Origin: Pseudonocardiales bacterium
GTDB taxonomy: Bacteria > Actinomycetota > Actinomycetes > Mycobacteriales > Pseudonocardiaceae
Assembly (NCBI GenBank): GCA_019241525.1
Contig: JAFAWY010000094.1
Location: 1 to 57,102 of the forward strand
DNA length: 57,102 bases
Direction: 5' to 3'
Shown in pieces: positions 33,860 to 41,369 of this stretch. Both the position numbers and the translations under genes were made by a program. The notes under the pieces were generated by a model that saw nothing but the letters and a program-made list of their open reading frames with translations, made no database searches and was not told the origin of the DNA. The first letter of the stretch is position 1; every line of letters starts with the position of its first letter.

Positions 33860-34663
33860 TCATCGAGTCCCCGGGGAGGGCGGCGTGGGGATGACGGCCT
33901 CCAGCAGTGTAGGCCAGGCAGACTCCCCGATCCGTGCCAGCAAGGTGGCCTTTCCGGCCGGTCCGGGACGGAAGACAGCGGTCTCGCCGGGACCCAGGTC
34001 ATGCAGGACCGCGGGCTGCGGCGCGGGGACGTCCAGAACGCTCGATACCAACACGACATTGGTGTCGGTGGGTGGTGCTTCGGACAACAGCTGCAGTGTG
34101 GCGCGCTGTTGGGCCGCTGGACCCCCGCGATTTACCCAAGTGCTGGAGGAATCTAACCGATCATCGGTGGCCATCGGGGCGATGCGTAACAAGCGCCCCG
34201 TGGTCTCGGTGCGGCACAGTCGAGCGGTGCGCACCGCGGCAATCGGCAGGTGCAACGCACGCATCGCTGCACCAATCTGCTTGGCGTGCTGGCGGCCACT
34301 GGCGGTCAGCTCGCTCTGGGCGGCACAGTCATGAGTAGCTGCTTGCTCCGGGGTGACTGTTCCAGACCGGTCGTCGCGCTCGGTATGACGCATCCACAGC
34401 ACTAACCCGCCAGTACGCAGCGCTTGCACCAGCGCGGCACCTCGCAGCGATCCGGTGATCTCTGTGGTATTGATGGTTGGCTCTGCCGGCGGCGCGGGCT
34501 CCAGAGTGACCTGCGGCGACGTCGACTCTGCCGGTGCTGTGGTGGCTGGGACGGCTCGCGATGCGGCTGGAGGTCCGCCGCCGCACGCGCTGACCACGCC
34601 GTTGGTGGTCACCAGCAGCCCGATCGCAACCCGACGAACAGGGTGACCACGGCGTCGCATCAA
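33860..34663 (-). CDS. Histidine-phosphatase-family lipoprotein, variant active site
   Basis: A 267-residue lipoprotein: lipobox 'VVSACGGG', a Pro/Thr/Ala-rich linker (about 30-70), then a phosphoglycerate-mutase-like fold. The catalytic opening is 'LVLWMRHTERDD', with RHT in place of the usual RHG. 'SELTASGRQHAKQIGAAMRA' and 'VRTARLCRTETTGRL' (second Arg pair) are conserved. The expected second catalytic His near the C-terminus is replaced around 'VVLVSSVLDVPAPQP', so catalysis may be weak or lost. It is upstream of no clear partner; the GH43 gene lies 25 bases behind its start on the same strand. Confidence 0.78.
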   Translation of the reverse strand: MMRRRGHPVRRVAIGLLVTTNGVVSACGGGPPAASRAVPATTAPAESTSPQVTLEPAPPAEPTINTTEITGSLRGAALVQALRTGGLVLWMRHTERDDRSGTVTPEQAATHDCAAQSELTASGRQHAKQIGAAMRALHLPIAAVRTARLCRTETTGRLLRIAPMATDDRLDSSSTWVNRGGPAAQQRATLQLLSEAPPTDTNVVLVSSVLDVPAPQPAVLHDLGPGETAVFRPGPAGKATLLARIGESAWPTLLEAVIPTPPSPGTR

Positions 34664-34688
34664 CCCACCTTGCCCGAGCCGGCCATGG

Positions 34689-35732
34689 TCAATGCAACTG
34701 CCCCCGCTCTGCGGTCGGGTCGTGATGGTGACGGTGCGCTATTGACGTTTCATCGACAGACCGAAGACCGGGGCGGCCGTGATGCCATTCCAATGCCGCC
34801 ACGAACATGGCACGGCGGGTGGGGCTGGTGAATGCGTGGAAGACCAGAAAATCGTGGCCGTGGGTATGCACTACATCCTGGCCGCCCGGATTCTGGTACG
34901 CACCGTCGAGCGTGTGCTGGTTGAGCAGCTGGCCCGGGTATTTGACGAACTGATCGCACAGCGCATCGGCGGTCGCGTAATTGACGAAATAGCGGCCGCT
35001 GTTGTAGGCGTTGCCTGAGTAGAACAGCACGTAGGTGTGGCGATGGCGGATCATCGCCGGTGCCTCCACGATGTGATCTTCGTCGGGCCGGTCCGCCTGG
35101 ATCAATGCCCGCCGATCCCCGATCGTTTCGGTACCGTCGGTGGCCAGCCGTTGCAGCCAGACGGTGCCGTTGCCCTCGCGGCTGGAGCTGTAGACCAGGT
35201 AGCGCACGCCGTCGGTGTCGGTGAACGGCTTGGGGTCGACGGCATTGACATCCCCGGGCCGGCACACCAGCGGTTGCCGTCCGATCGAACGGAACGGACC
35301 TTCGGGATCCCATGCCCGGGCCACCCCGATGCAGTGGGTGCGCTGGCTGGCCGAGCGGGCGGTGAAATACAGCAGGTAGCCACCATGACCGGTGGTGGTC
35401 ACCGCCGGAGCCCACACACTGCCCTCATCAGTGCCCGCCTGGTCCACCCAAACCGGCAACGTCGGCATGGCGTCGTGGGCCTTGCCCCATCCGCCGGTGA
35501 GGCTGCTCGAGCTACGCACCGGCACATGAAGGAGCTTGGTCCCGTAGTGGCTGTCCGTGGAGTAGGCGTAGTAGCGATGGCCGACCGGCAGCACCGTGGG
35601 GTCAGCAAAATCATGCGGAATCGACGGCCGGATCGGCGGCAGCCCTGCCCCTGTGGTGGTGACGACCACCGCGGCGACCGCCGGCACGGTCATCAGCGGG
35701 GTCCTCCACCTGCGACCCGTCAACCAAGGCAT
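34689..35732 (-). CDS. Exported glycoside hydrolase family 43-like protein
   Basis: A 347-residue five-bladed propeller enzyme with an N-terminal export signal ('PLMTVPAVAAVVVTTTGAGL'). The three acidic residues of the family are visible: base Asp in 'PHDFADPTVLPVGHRYYAYS', the middle Asp in 'NAVDPKPFTDTDGVRYL' and the acid Glu in 'HIVEAPAMIRHRHTYVLFYS'. GH43 enzymes cut arabinan, xylan side chains or related glycans. It precedes the histidine-phosphatase lipoprotein by 25 bases, so the two may form an operon. Confidence 0.85.
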   Translation of the reverse strand: MPWLTGRRWRTPLMTVPAVAAVVVTTTGAGLPPIRPSIPHDFADPTVLPVGHRYYAYSTDSHYGTKLLHVPVRSSSSLTGGWGKAHDAMPTLPVWVDQAGTDEGSVWAPAVTTTGHGGYLLYFTARSASQRTHCIGVARAWDPEGPFRSIGRQPLVCRPGDVNAVDPKPFTDTDGVRYLVYSSSREGNGTVWLQRLATDGTETIGDRRALIQADRPDEDHIVEAPAMIRHRHTYVLFYSGNAYNSGRYFVNYATADALCDQFVKYPGQLLNQHTLDGAYQNPGGQDVVHTHGHDFLVFHAFTSPTRRAMFVAALEWHHGRPGLRSVDETSIAHRHHHDPTAERGQLH

Positions 35733-36118
35733 CGCGACGAAACTAGCCCGCGCGCTACAGCCTGCACTGCGTGGGCCCCTGCAGCGGGTAGCTCAGCAAT
35801 TACGCGGGGTTTAAGTCCTCAGCGAGTGGGGTAACTGTCAGCAACCACACAGTCACGGCTTAGCTGTATCAGACCATGAGGAAAGGAAGGGAGCTGGCAA
35901 CGGTGCTATGACTCCGACAGCCTGACAGGAGAGGACAGGACGGGCCGCGCTCCCACACCTGGACTCAGTCAGATTGCCGGGTGCCCGTGCCGATAAACGA
36001 GCAGCTCACCTGACATTGTTTGATTTTGTCGGCACTGTGTGGGCAACCGCATGGCGACTTAACTAGAGATGAATAATCAAGGTAGCGGCGACTGCGGTCA
36101 AAGAAACTTGACGAAAGG
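35733..36118. other. Long intergenic region before the FtsK-N-like gene
   Basis: No gene is seen. A patch at about 35770-35815 resembles a tRNA D-arm (GGTAGCTCAG) but lacks an anticodon stem and a T-loop. The right end leads into a stress-sigma-type promoter at 36119-36143. Confidence 0.45.
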
Positions 36119-36143
36119 GTTTGAGCCGGTATCTGACGGGTAT
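36119..36143 (+). promoter_or_regulatory. SigB/SigF-type promoter
   Basis: GTTT (36119-36122), a 15-base spacer and GGGTAT (36138-36143) match the actinobacterial SigB/SigF consensus very well. It sits 60 bases before the ATG of the FtsK-N-like gene at 36203, which suggests general-stress control of that gene. Confidence 0.6.
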
Positions 36144-36202
36144 TTCTCTGGCATCGGCGGACGACAGCTCATCCCGTGCAACGAGACGGAGGAGGAATCG
36201 TC

Positions 36203-36646
36203 ATGACGCTCATTTCGAGCGGTGTGAGTAAACGGCCTGCTAATCGGCGCGACGGACTATCAAGCCATCGTCATTCCTGGTGGACACCGCGCTGGCTGCA
36301 GCGACGGCGAGAAGCTGATGAGCTCGCGAGATGGGCGAGCGAGGTGATGTGGCAGTGGAATGACACGATGGACAATACTACTCTGGCACATCATACCGTT
36401 ACCGCTAGCAGGCTGCCCATTATGGTGGCGCCGCAGCTGGAATCGGTAGATCCGGGACCGCCGGTGACGTTACTGGTCCGCATGCTCCCCGGCCAGGTCA
36501 TCGATGACTTTGAAGCCGAAGCGCACCGCATTGCGGCAGGTATGGACGTACCCGCGGTACGAGTCGCCCCGTGTGGCCACGGATTTATCGAAGTGACATT
36601 GCTTGTTAACGAGCTAGTGAGGGCAGCCATGCCTGTGCCGGCATAA
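36203..36646 (+). CDS. Stand-alone FtsK/SpoIIIE N-terminal-like protein, no motor domain
   Basis: A 147-residue protein. A basic aromatic segment ('WWTPRWLQRRREADELARWA') leads into a domain resembling the region before the ATPase of actinobacterial FtsK/SpoIIIE-type plasmid or ICE proteins: 'VAPQLESVDPGPPVTLLVRM', 'LPGQVIDDFEAEAHRIAAGM', 'VPAVRVAPCGHGFIEVTLL'. The ATPase is absent and the gene ends cleanly. The DUF1918 protein at 18899 carries a related domain. The start is fixed by GGAGGAGG 7 bases before the ATG. Likely stress-induced, from the SigB-type promoter upstream. Role unknown. Confidence 0.72.
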   Translation: MTLISSGVSKRPANRRDGLSSHRHSWWTPRWLQRRREADELARWASEVMWQWNDTMDNTTLAHHTVTASRLPIMVAPQLESVDPGPPVTLLVRMLPGQVIDDFEAEAHRIAAGMDVPAVRVAPCGHGFIEVTLLVNELVRAAMPVPA

Positions 36647-36785
36647 TCTCGCATCGGCGCCCATCATAGGCAGGCTACCTCCTCCACAGACCCTTATGAC
36701 TTCCTGAGCCGTCGCACTGACGTTCCATTCCAGCTACCCGGCCGGACGACACTCCTACCCCACCGCAACGTCCGGATCGGGAACC

Positions 36786-36830
36786 GCCCGGCCAGACGGC
36801 TGCCCCCCTCCCACCACCGTCTGGCCGGGC
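36786..36830 (+). terminator. Strong stem-loop, likely terminator
   Basis: A perfect 14-bp stem GCCCGGCCAGACGG / CCGTCTGGCCGGGC (36786-36799 with 36817-36830), loop of 17 C-rich bases, followed by TCAAAATTCT. It lies 140 bases after the FtsK-N-like gene. Confidence 0.6.
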
Positions 36831-36858
36831 TCAAAATTCTGTCGGGCTTCTTTGACCT

Positions 36859-36939
36859 GGATGCCGGCACGGCGGCGCGCAGTGGATTCGTGTCGCGACG
36901 GAGCTACTCCGCCACCAGGTGAGCGCCGTGCCGGCATCC
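36859..36939. ncRNA. Long-arm inverted repeat, possible structured RNA
   Basis: Perfect 16-bp arms GGATGCCGGCACGGCG / CGCCGTGCCGGCATCC (36859-36874 with 36924-36939) enclose 49 bases that contain a smaller CGGAG/CTCCG stem. Right of it, to 37159, are further short GC-rich palindromes but no gene. The closed multi-stem shape fits a small RNA or a mobile-element end; it is not assigned to any family. Confidence 0.35.
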
Positions 36940-37159
36940 TGCCCATTGGCGTAACCCCAGGGAAGCACCAACACAGTCAGTCGATTGGCGCCGATTCATC
37001 CTCGCCTGCTTGCGGTAGGGCGAGTTGCTCGGACAGCCGATCGGGGCGGGGCACCCCAGGTCCGTCAGCGGCCTGCGAGGCTAGCGCGGGTGGGCCACCC
37101 GCCCCGAAAACAATGCTTCCGCGCGCTGTTGCGCAGAGCGGGTGGCCACACCAGGACCG

Positions 37160-37390
37160 TCAGCCGGCAAGCCGCTGGCGAAGCAATTGCTTGCCCATTT
37201 CTGCACCCTTGCGGCTTTCGGTCTGCGCCTTCTTGAACAGATCAGCCAACTCGGAGTCGCCGTCTCGCTCGGCGTCTTGGATGTAGATCTCCATACGCAA
37301 CACGTTGCTCAGGCACGCCTCGGTGAACCAGATCAGGTTGTAATCCTTGTCCTTGGTTCCGGTCACCTGACCGGTTTCGGTGGTGGACAC
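37160..37390 (-). CDS. Small conserved-looking hypothetical protein
   Basis: A 76-residue soluble, helical protein: 'DYNLIWFTEACLSNVLRMEI', 'YIQDAERDGDSELADLFKKA' and 'QTESRKGAEMGKQLLRQRLA'. The sequence is well-formed and resembles small actinobacterial proteins of unknown role. A strong ribosome-binding site (GGGAGGGA) precedes the GTG start. The start-side region 37391-37728 (338 bases) holds no other gene. Confidence 0.78.
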   Translation of the reverse strand: MSTTETGQVTGTKDKDYNLIWFTEACLSNVLRMEIYIQDAERDGDSELADLFKKAQTESRKGAEMGKQLLRQRLAG

Positions 37391-37728
37391 GGTTCCCTCC
37401 CTACGGCATTGGCGATGGGCAGGTGGCGTACCCCGGAACCCGACGCGCTAGTCATGGGCAGGGCACTGGTCTCGCACCGACTGCACGGGACCCAGCGGTC
37501 CGCGCCGCGGGTGTGAAGTAGGTGACATTATTGATCAGTTTATGCGGCTGTCACTGCGCTGCGCAGTACCGTCGTCACACCGCGTGTTGCCGGAGGAAGC
37601 AGTGATCATGAGCGTCGTCATGGTGCACAGGCTGGGGTATCAACTTGGCCCGCCGCATGTTTGGATCGTGAGATGAGTGGGTAATGCAGGGGATCTAGCC
37701 GACGCGAACGGGCTGGAGTTGTTAAGAA

Positions 37729-38073
37729 ATGTTCAGTGTCCGGGTGGACCGACTACCTGGGGGGCAGGTCGTTATTGCTGTGGCCGGAGAAATCGATTCC
37801 GACACGGCGCCGAAACTGAGCGCGAGCCTGCACCGCGAACTTGAGCACACACCGCCTGCGCTCGTCCTCGATTTGACGGGGGTGAGCTTCCTCGGCGTGG
37901 CTGGGGTACACGTGCTCGACTGCGCCCTGGCCCGGGCGGAGACCCTGTCGGTGACCGTCAACCTGATCAGTCAGGACAACTCCGCCGTTCAGTCGGCGCT
38001 GCGTGCGGCAGCCAAGACGGGGATGTTCCCGGCCCTTCGCGCTGTGGAGATGGCCAGCACACCATCCAATTAA
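37729..38073 (+). CDS. STAS-domain protein lacking the phospho-acceptor Ser
   Basis: A 114-residue single STAS domain like anti-sigma-factor antagonists: 'QVVIAVAGEIDSDTAPKLSA' then 'ALVLDLTGVSFLGVAGVHVL'. The usual D-S-x-G phosphorylation motif is replaced by LGVAG, so the standard Ser switch is missing. This suggests a constitutive binder or a phosphorylation-independent role. The ribosome-binding site is weak (TTAAGAA before the ATG). A related protein with the Ser lies 274 bases downstream. Confidence 0.82.
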   Translation: MFSVRVDRLPGGQVVIAVAGEIDSDTAPKLSASLHRELEHTPPALVLDLTGVSFLGVAGVHVLDCALARAETLSVTVNLISQDNSAVQSALRAAAKTGMFPALRAVEMASTPSN

Positions 38074-38335
38074 CGCCGATCGAGTTGGCGGTCGGCTCAC
38101 TGATGTGCCAGTTCACCGTAGTTGATCTCAATGCATAGCGTGCCGCATGTCGCCACGATTTTCTTTTCTCGCCAAAAAGTAAAATGAACATGAATAATTA
38201 AGCAACGGATATTTGTGTTCGCGAGTCCGATCCTTGACATGCTAGGACGGCGGCGAGCCGGCCTACTGTCTGTGTTGTTTCGCGCCCTCTGAGTAACGCC
38301 ACCGTGCTCCGTGGGTGATCTAGCCGACTTACCTA

Positions 38336-38350
38336 TATCGTACAGTTGTG
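38336..38350 (+). promoter_or_regulatory. Possible -10 box for leaderless transcription
   Basis: TATCGT (38336-38341, TANNNT form) lies 6 bases before the GTG start of the second STAS gene, and no ribosome-binding site is present. That spacing fits a leaderless mRNA, common in actinobacteria. Confidence 0.35.
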
Positions 38351-38710
38351 AGTAGGCATTTCCCCGTCCCCCTCGTCGGTCTCCACGTTTCCGATCACGG
38401 TCCCGACGCTCGGGTCGTCACCGTGACCGGTGAGGTGGATGCGCTGACTGCTCCGACGCTGGCCTCCTGTGTATCTGCTCAACTCGCCGTTGCCAAGGTG
38501 GTTGTGGTGGATCTCAATGGATTGAAATTTCTGTCATCTGCGGGGCTGCGGGTGTTATTCGAGGTAAATGAACTCGCTATCGAGCGGGACTGCCGCTTGT
38601 GGTTTGTCTGCAGCTGCCCGGTCGCGAACATGGCACTGGAAACAACAGGATTGCGTCAACACTTATCCTTTGCTGAGGACGTAGCGAGTGCTTTGGGCAA
38701 CGAACTTTAA
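38348..38710 (+). CDS. STAS-domain anti-sigma factor antagonist (Ser present)
   Basis: A 120-residue STAS domain: 'VVTVTGEVDALTAPTLASCV' and 'VVVDLNGLKFLSSAGLRVLF', which keeps Ser residues at the phospho-acceptor position before AG. It fits a RsbV-type partner for an RsbW-like kinase such as the one at 24357. The GTG start at 38348 may be read leaderless. It converges with the SMP-30-like gene with a 23-base gap. Confidence 0.85.
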   Translation: MSRHFPVPLVGLHVSDHGPDARVVTVTGEVDALTAPTLASCVSAQLAVAKVVVVDLNGLKFLSSAGLRVLFEVNELAIERDCRLWFVCSCPVANMALETTGLRQHLSFAEDVASALGNEL

Positions 38711-38733
38711 CTGGTCGGTCAGCGCTCGTGTGG

Positions 38734-39708
38734 CTACGAAAACCCAGGAATTCGCAATGCTACGCGGTAGAGCGATGTCTTAGCCGTGATGTACAACGTC
38801 TTACGGTCGGCGCCACCGAACGTGCAGTTGGAGGGCACCTCGGGCACGGGGATAGTGCCCCATAGCGCGCCGCTCGGCCGGTACACCTTCACCCCGCCGT
38901 CAGTGGCCACGTACACATTCCCGGCACCGTCGACTGCGATCCCGTCGCCCCCGCCGCCGGTGGACGGCACGAAGATCGTCGATGCACCTAGTGAACCGTC
39001 AGGCCGGACCGGGAACGTACGCACCAGGCCGTCGGCGGTGTCGTCCACATACAGCGTCTTCTCGTCCGGCGACAGTGCCACGCCGTTGGGGCGGTTGAAC
39101 TCCCTGGACTCGAGGTGCAGCGTGCCCGCCGGATCCACCCGGAACACACCCTGGAAGTCGAGCTCGCGCGCTTGCCCGGGGGGCAGGCCGTAAGGCGGAT
39201 CGGTGAAGTAGATGGTGCCGTCGCTGCGGGTGATGTTGTCGTTGGGCGAGTTGAGGCGCTTTCCCTGCCAACGGTCGGCCACCGTCACGACGGTTCCCTC
39301 AGCTAGGGTGCGCGACACCCGCCGGTTGTCACCCTCACTGGCGATGAGCCGGCCCTGCGGGTCGAGCCCCAGCCCGTTGCTTCTGCCGGTCGGTCTCCGG
39401 AAGACGGTGATGGTGGCGGGTGGCTGGAGCTGGTTGATCGTGTCGGCGGGGACGTCAGAAAAAAGCAGCACGCCGCGCGACGCAAGCCACACCGGACCTT
39501 CGGTGAAGGTGAACCCGCCGCTGACTTTCTCCACCTCGCCCCGCGCGACGAGCGGGTTGAGTTCGGCATCGGCCGGCTGGCTTGCCTGGTGGGGTTGCTG
39601 GTCGGGCGCCGTGCAAGCGCTACACCAAGCTGCTACCGCAACGGCTGTCACGATGGCGAGGCCGGCTACGGCGGCGCGGACAACGCGTGCTGGGATCCGC
39701 ATGGTCAC
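38734..39708 (-). CDS. Exported SMP-30/gluconolactonase-like protein
   Basis: A 324-residue six-bladed propeller of the SMP-30/gluconolactonase family with an N-terminal export signal and Cys ('VAAWCSACTAP', possible lipoprotein). Metal and substrate residues are visible: Glu in 'GFTFTEGPVWLASRG', Asn in 'LNSPNDNITRSDGTIYFTDP', Asn in 'FNRPNGVALSPDEKTLYVDD' and Asp in 'GGGDGIAVDGAGNVYVATDG'. Its GTG start overlaps the stop of the upstream flavin oxidase as GTGA. That coupling suggests it hydrolyses the lactone that enzyme makes. Confidence 0.88.
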   Translation of the reverse strand: MTMRIPARVVRAAVAGLAIVTAVAVAAWCSACTAPDQQPHQASQPADAELNPLVARGEVEKVSGGFTFTEGPVWLASRGVLLFSDVPADTINQLQPPATITVFRRPTGRSNGLGLDPQGRLIASEGDNRRVSRTLAEGTVVTVADRWQGKRLNSPNDNITRSDGTIYFTDPPYGLPPGQARELDFQGVFRVDPAGTLHLESREFNRPNGVALSPDEKTLYVDDTADGLVRTFPVRPDGSLGASTIFVPSTGGGGDGIAVDGAGNVYVATDGGVKVYRPSGALWGTIPVPEVPSNCTFGGADRKTLYITAKTSLYRVALRIPGFS

Positions 39709-41168
39709 GCGTTGGTGATGGCTTGCGGAAAGTTGAACAGCCGGTCAGGGTCGTGGCGCTGCGCGACCTGGCGTAGCCGGGTGTGATTGTCGCCGTAGTA
39801 GGCCTGCGCCCAGTTCGGCATGCCGGGGTCGATGTAGTTGACGTATCCACCATCGCCGAGCACGGCCGTCAGCTGGTCGCGCATGCTCGCCACCGATCTG
39901 GTCGCGGTGGCCCGCTGCACCGGCGATGTCCGGACGTAAATCTGCATAATTCCCAGTGCTGCCCGGTGCGGGAATGCTGTGTCGGCCGGTCCTACCGCGC
40001 CGATCGCGCCACCCAGCCCGTCGATGATGACGTACACGGTGCGGTGGTCGAACACCGAGACGATCTGTGCTGGGTCCGCGGCGGGTGCCGGGAGCAGCCG
40101 CGATGACGCCACGAACGCTTCCCGATTCCAGGACCGGCCACTGGCCTGGTCGTGACACTCGGCAGCCGACATGGTTGAGCAGCCCGCGAAGTAGCGCATC
40201 GCGTTGAGGTAGCTGTACTCGGTCACGGTGCGGGCCGCCGGCTGGCTACCGGTCTGGCGGATCAGCCCAGCGAGCAACGGATTCACCCCGCTGGCCGATC
40301 CGACGAAGCATCCGATGACCGTGCAGCTCGACGGGCTGCCGCCGCTGATGTGGCAGTTCGCGGACAGGTCGTCGGGCATGCTGGTCAGCCATCGTTGCCA
40401 GTTGCCGAGGACCTCGGGCACCGAGCCTGGCGGGAAATCCAGCTGGAACGCGGTGAGTTGCGGCGCCGCCACGGTGTTGAAGGTGAATGACGTGACGATG
40501 CCGAAGTTGCCGCCACCCCCACCACGCAACGCCCAGAACAGGTCTGGCTGCTCCGACGCGGACACCGTGCGGGCTATGCCATCCGCAGTGACCACCCGCG
40601 CCGACACGAGACGATCACAGGTCAGCCCGTACTTGCGGGACAGCACACCGATCCCGCCGCCGAGGGTGAAGCCGGCAATGCCGACCGAAGGGCAGGTGCC
40701 GCCCGGCAAGCATCGCCCCGCGCCGGCAAGCGCTGTGTAGATATCGATCAGCCGCGCGCCGGCGCCGATGTCGACCGTGCCATCGGCGTTGAGGCGTACG
40801 TCAGACAGCCCGGTCAGGTCGACCACGAGGCCGTGATCTGGTGTCGAGTAGCCGGCGTAACTGTGCCCACCGCTGCGCGCCGCGATGGGCGCGTTCGCTG
40901 CCGCCGCGGCCGACACGCAGGCCTGGACATCCTCGATACGCCGGCACTGCGCGATAGCGGCCGGTGCCCGGTCGTCGAACAGCGGGTTGAACGACCGGCG
41001 CGCCAGCTGGTAGCCGGGGTGATCCGGGGTGACCAACGGGCCCGACAGCTTGCCGGCCAGCCCGGGAAATGGGAATGGCTTCGGTGGCGCTTCGCTGCAC
41101 CCGGTCAGCGCGGCCGCTGCCGCACCCAGGCCGGTGGCGTGCAGGAAGGCCCGCCGGTTGATCGGCAC
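39705..41168 (-). CDS. Tat-exported FAD-linked oxidase (berberine-bridge-enzyme type)
   Basis: A 487-residue flavin oxidase exported by Tat as a probable lipoprotein ('NRRAFLHATGLGAAAAALTG' then Cys). The PCMH FAD domain has His in 'AARSGGHSYAGYS' and Cys in 'GGTCPSVGIAGFTLGGGIG', the two residues that give bicovalent FAD in this group. The berberine-bridge C-terminus is 'YYGDNHTRLRQVAQRHDPDR'. Such enzymes oxidise sugars or oligosaccharides to lactones. The GTG at 41168 is preferred because the longer frame would translate the palindromic repeat at 41201. It is coupled to the lactonase downstream. Confidence 0.9.
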   Translation of the reverse strand: MPINRRAFLHATGLGAAAAALTGCSEAPPKPFPFPGLAGKLSGPLVTPDHPGYQLARRSFNPLFDDRAPAAIAQCRRIEDVQACVSAAAAANAPIAARSGGHSYAGYSTPDHGLVVDLTGLSDVRLNADGTVDIGAGARLIDIYTALAGAGRCLPGGTCPSVGIAGFTLGGGIGVLSRKYGLTCDRLVSARVVTADGIARTVSASEQPDLFWALRGGGGGNFGIVTSFTFNTVAAPQLTAFQLDFPPGSVPEVLGNWQRWLTSMPDDLSANCHISGGSPSSCTVIGCFVGSASGVNPLLAGLIRQTGSQPAARTVTEYSYLNAMRYFAGCSTMSAAECHDQASGRSWNREAFVASSRLLPAPAADPAQIVSVFDHRTVYVIIDGLGGAIGAVGPADTAFPHRAALGIMQIYVRTSPVQRATATRSVASMRDQLTAVLGDGGYVNYIDPGMPNWAQAYYGDNHTRLRQVAQRHDPDRLFNFPQAITNA

Positions 41169-41200
41169 GGTGCGGCAACCTACCAGCGCTCCTCCCCGCC

Positions 41201-41220
41201 GCAGTCTGCATCCAGACTGC
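41201..41220. repeat. Palindromic element, single-hairpin copy 3
   Basis: Arms GCAGTCTG and CAGACTGC with loop CATC, identical to hairpin two of the double elements at 16644 and 49081. It lies in the divergent gap between the flavin oxidase and SGNH hydrolase genes. There is no second hairpin nearby. Confidence 0.85.
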
Positions 41221-41369
41221 GATTCTGGCGCGACGCGCCGGGCGATGATCACCGGCTGTTGTGCTCGCCGCGCTTATCCTGCCCGCGCGAATTGCCTGCC
41301 GGCCCCTCCATCTCGCAGGCAGCCGCCAGACGAGGTGGCCGGTCAGAGCCCGGCGCCGGGGAGGGTGTC

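Noticed and set aside
35760-35830. tRNA-like patch with GGTAGCTCAG
   Set aside because: Only the D-arm resembles a tRNA. No anticodon stem, no GTTCGA-type T-loop and no matching acceptor arms are present.
37060-37160. GCGGGTGG/CCACCCGC palindrome and nearby GC-rich repeats as a CRISPR or array
   Set aside because: Only one tight palindrome and one partial match; no regular spacing or repeated unit.
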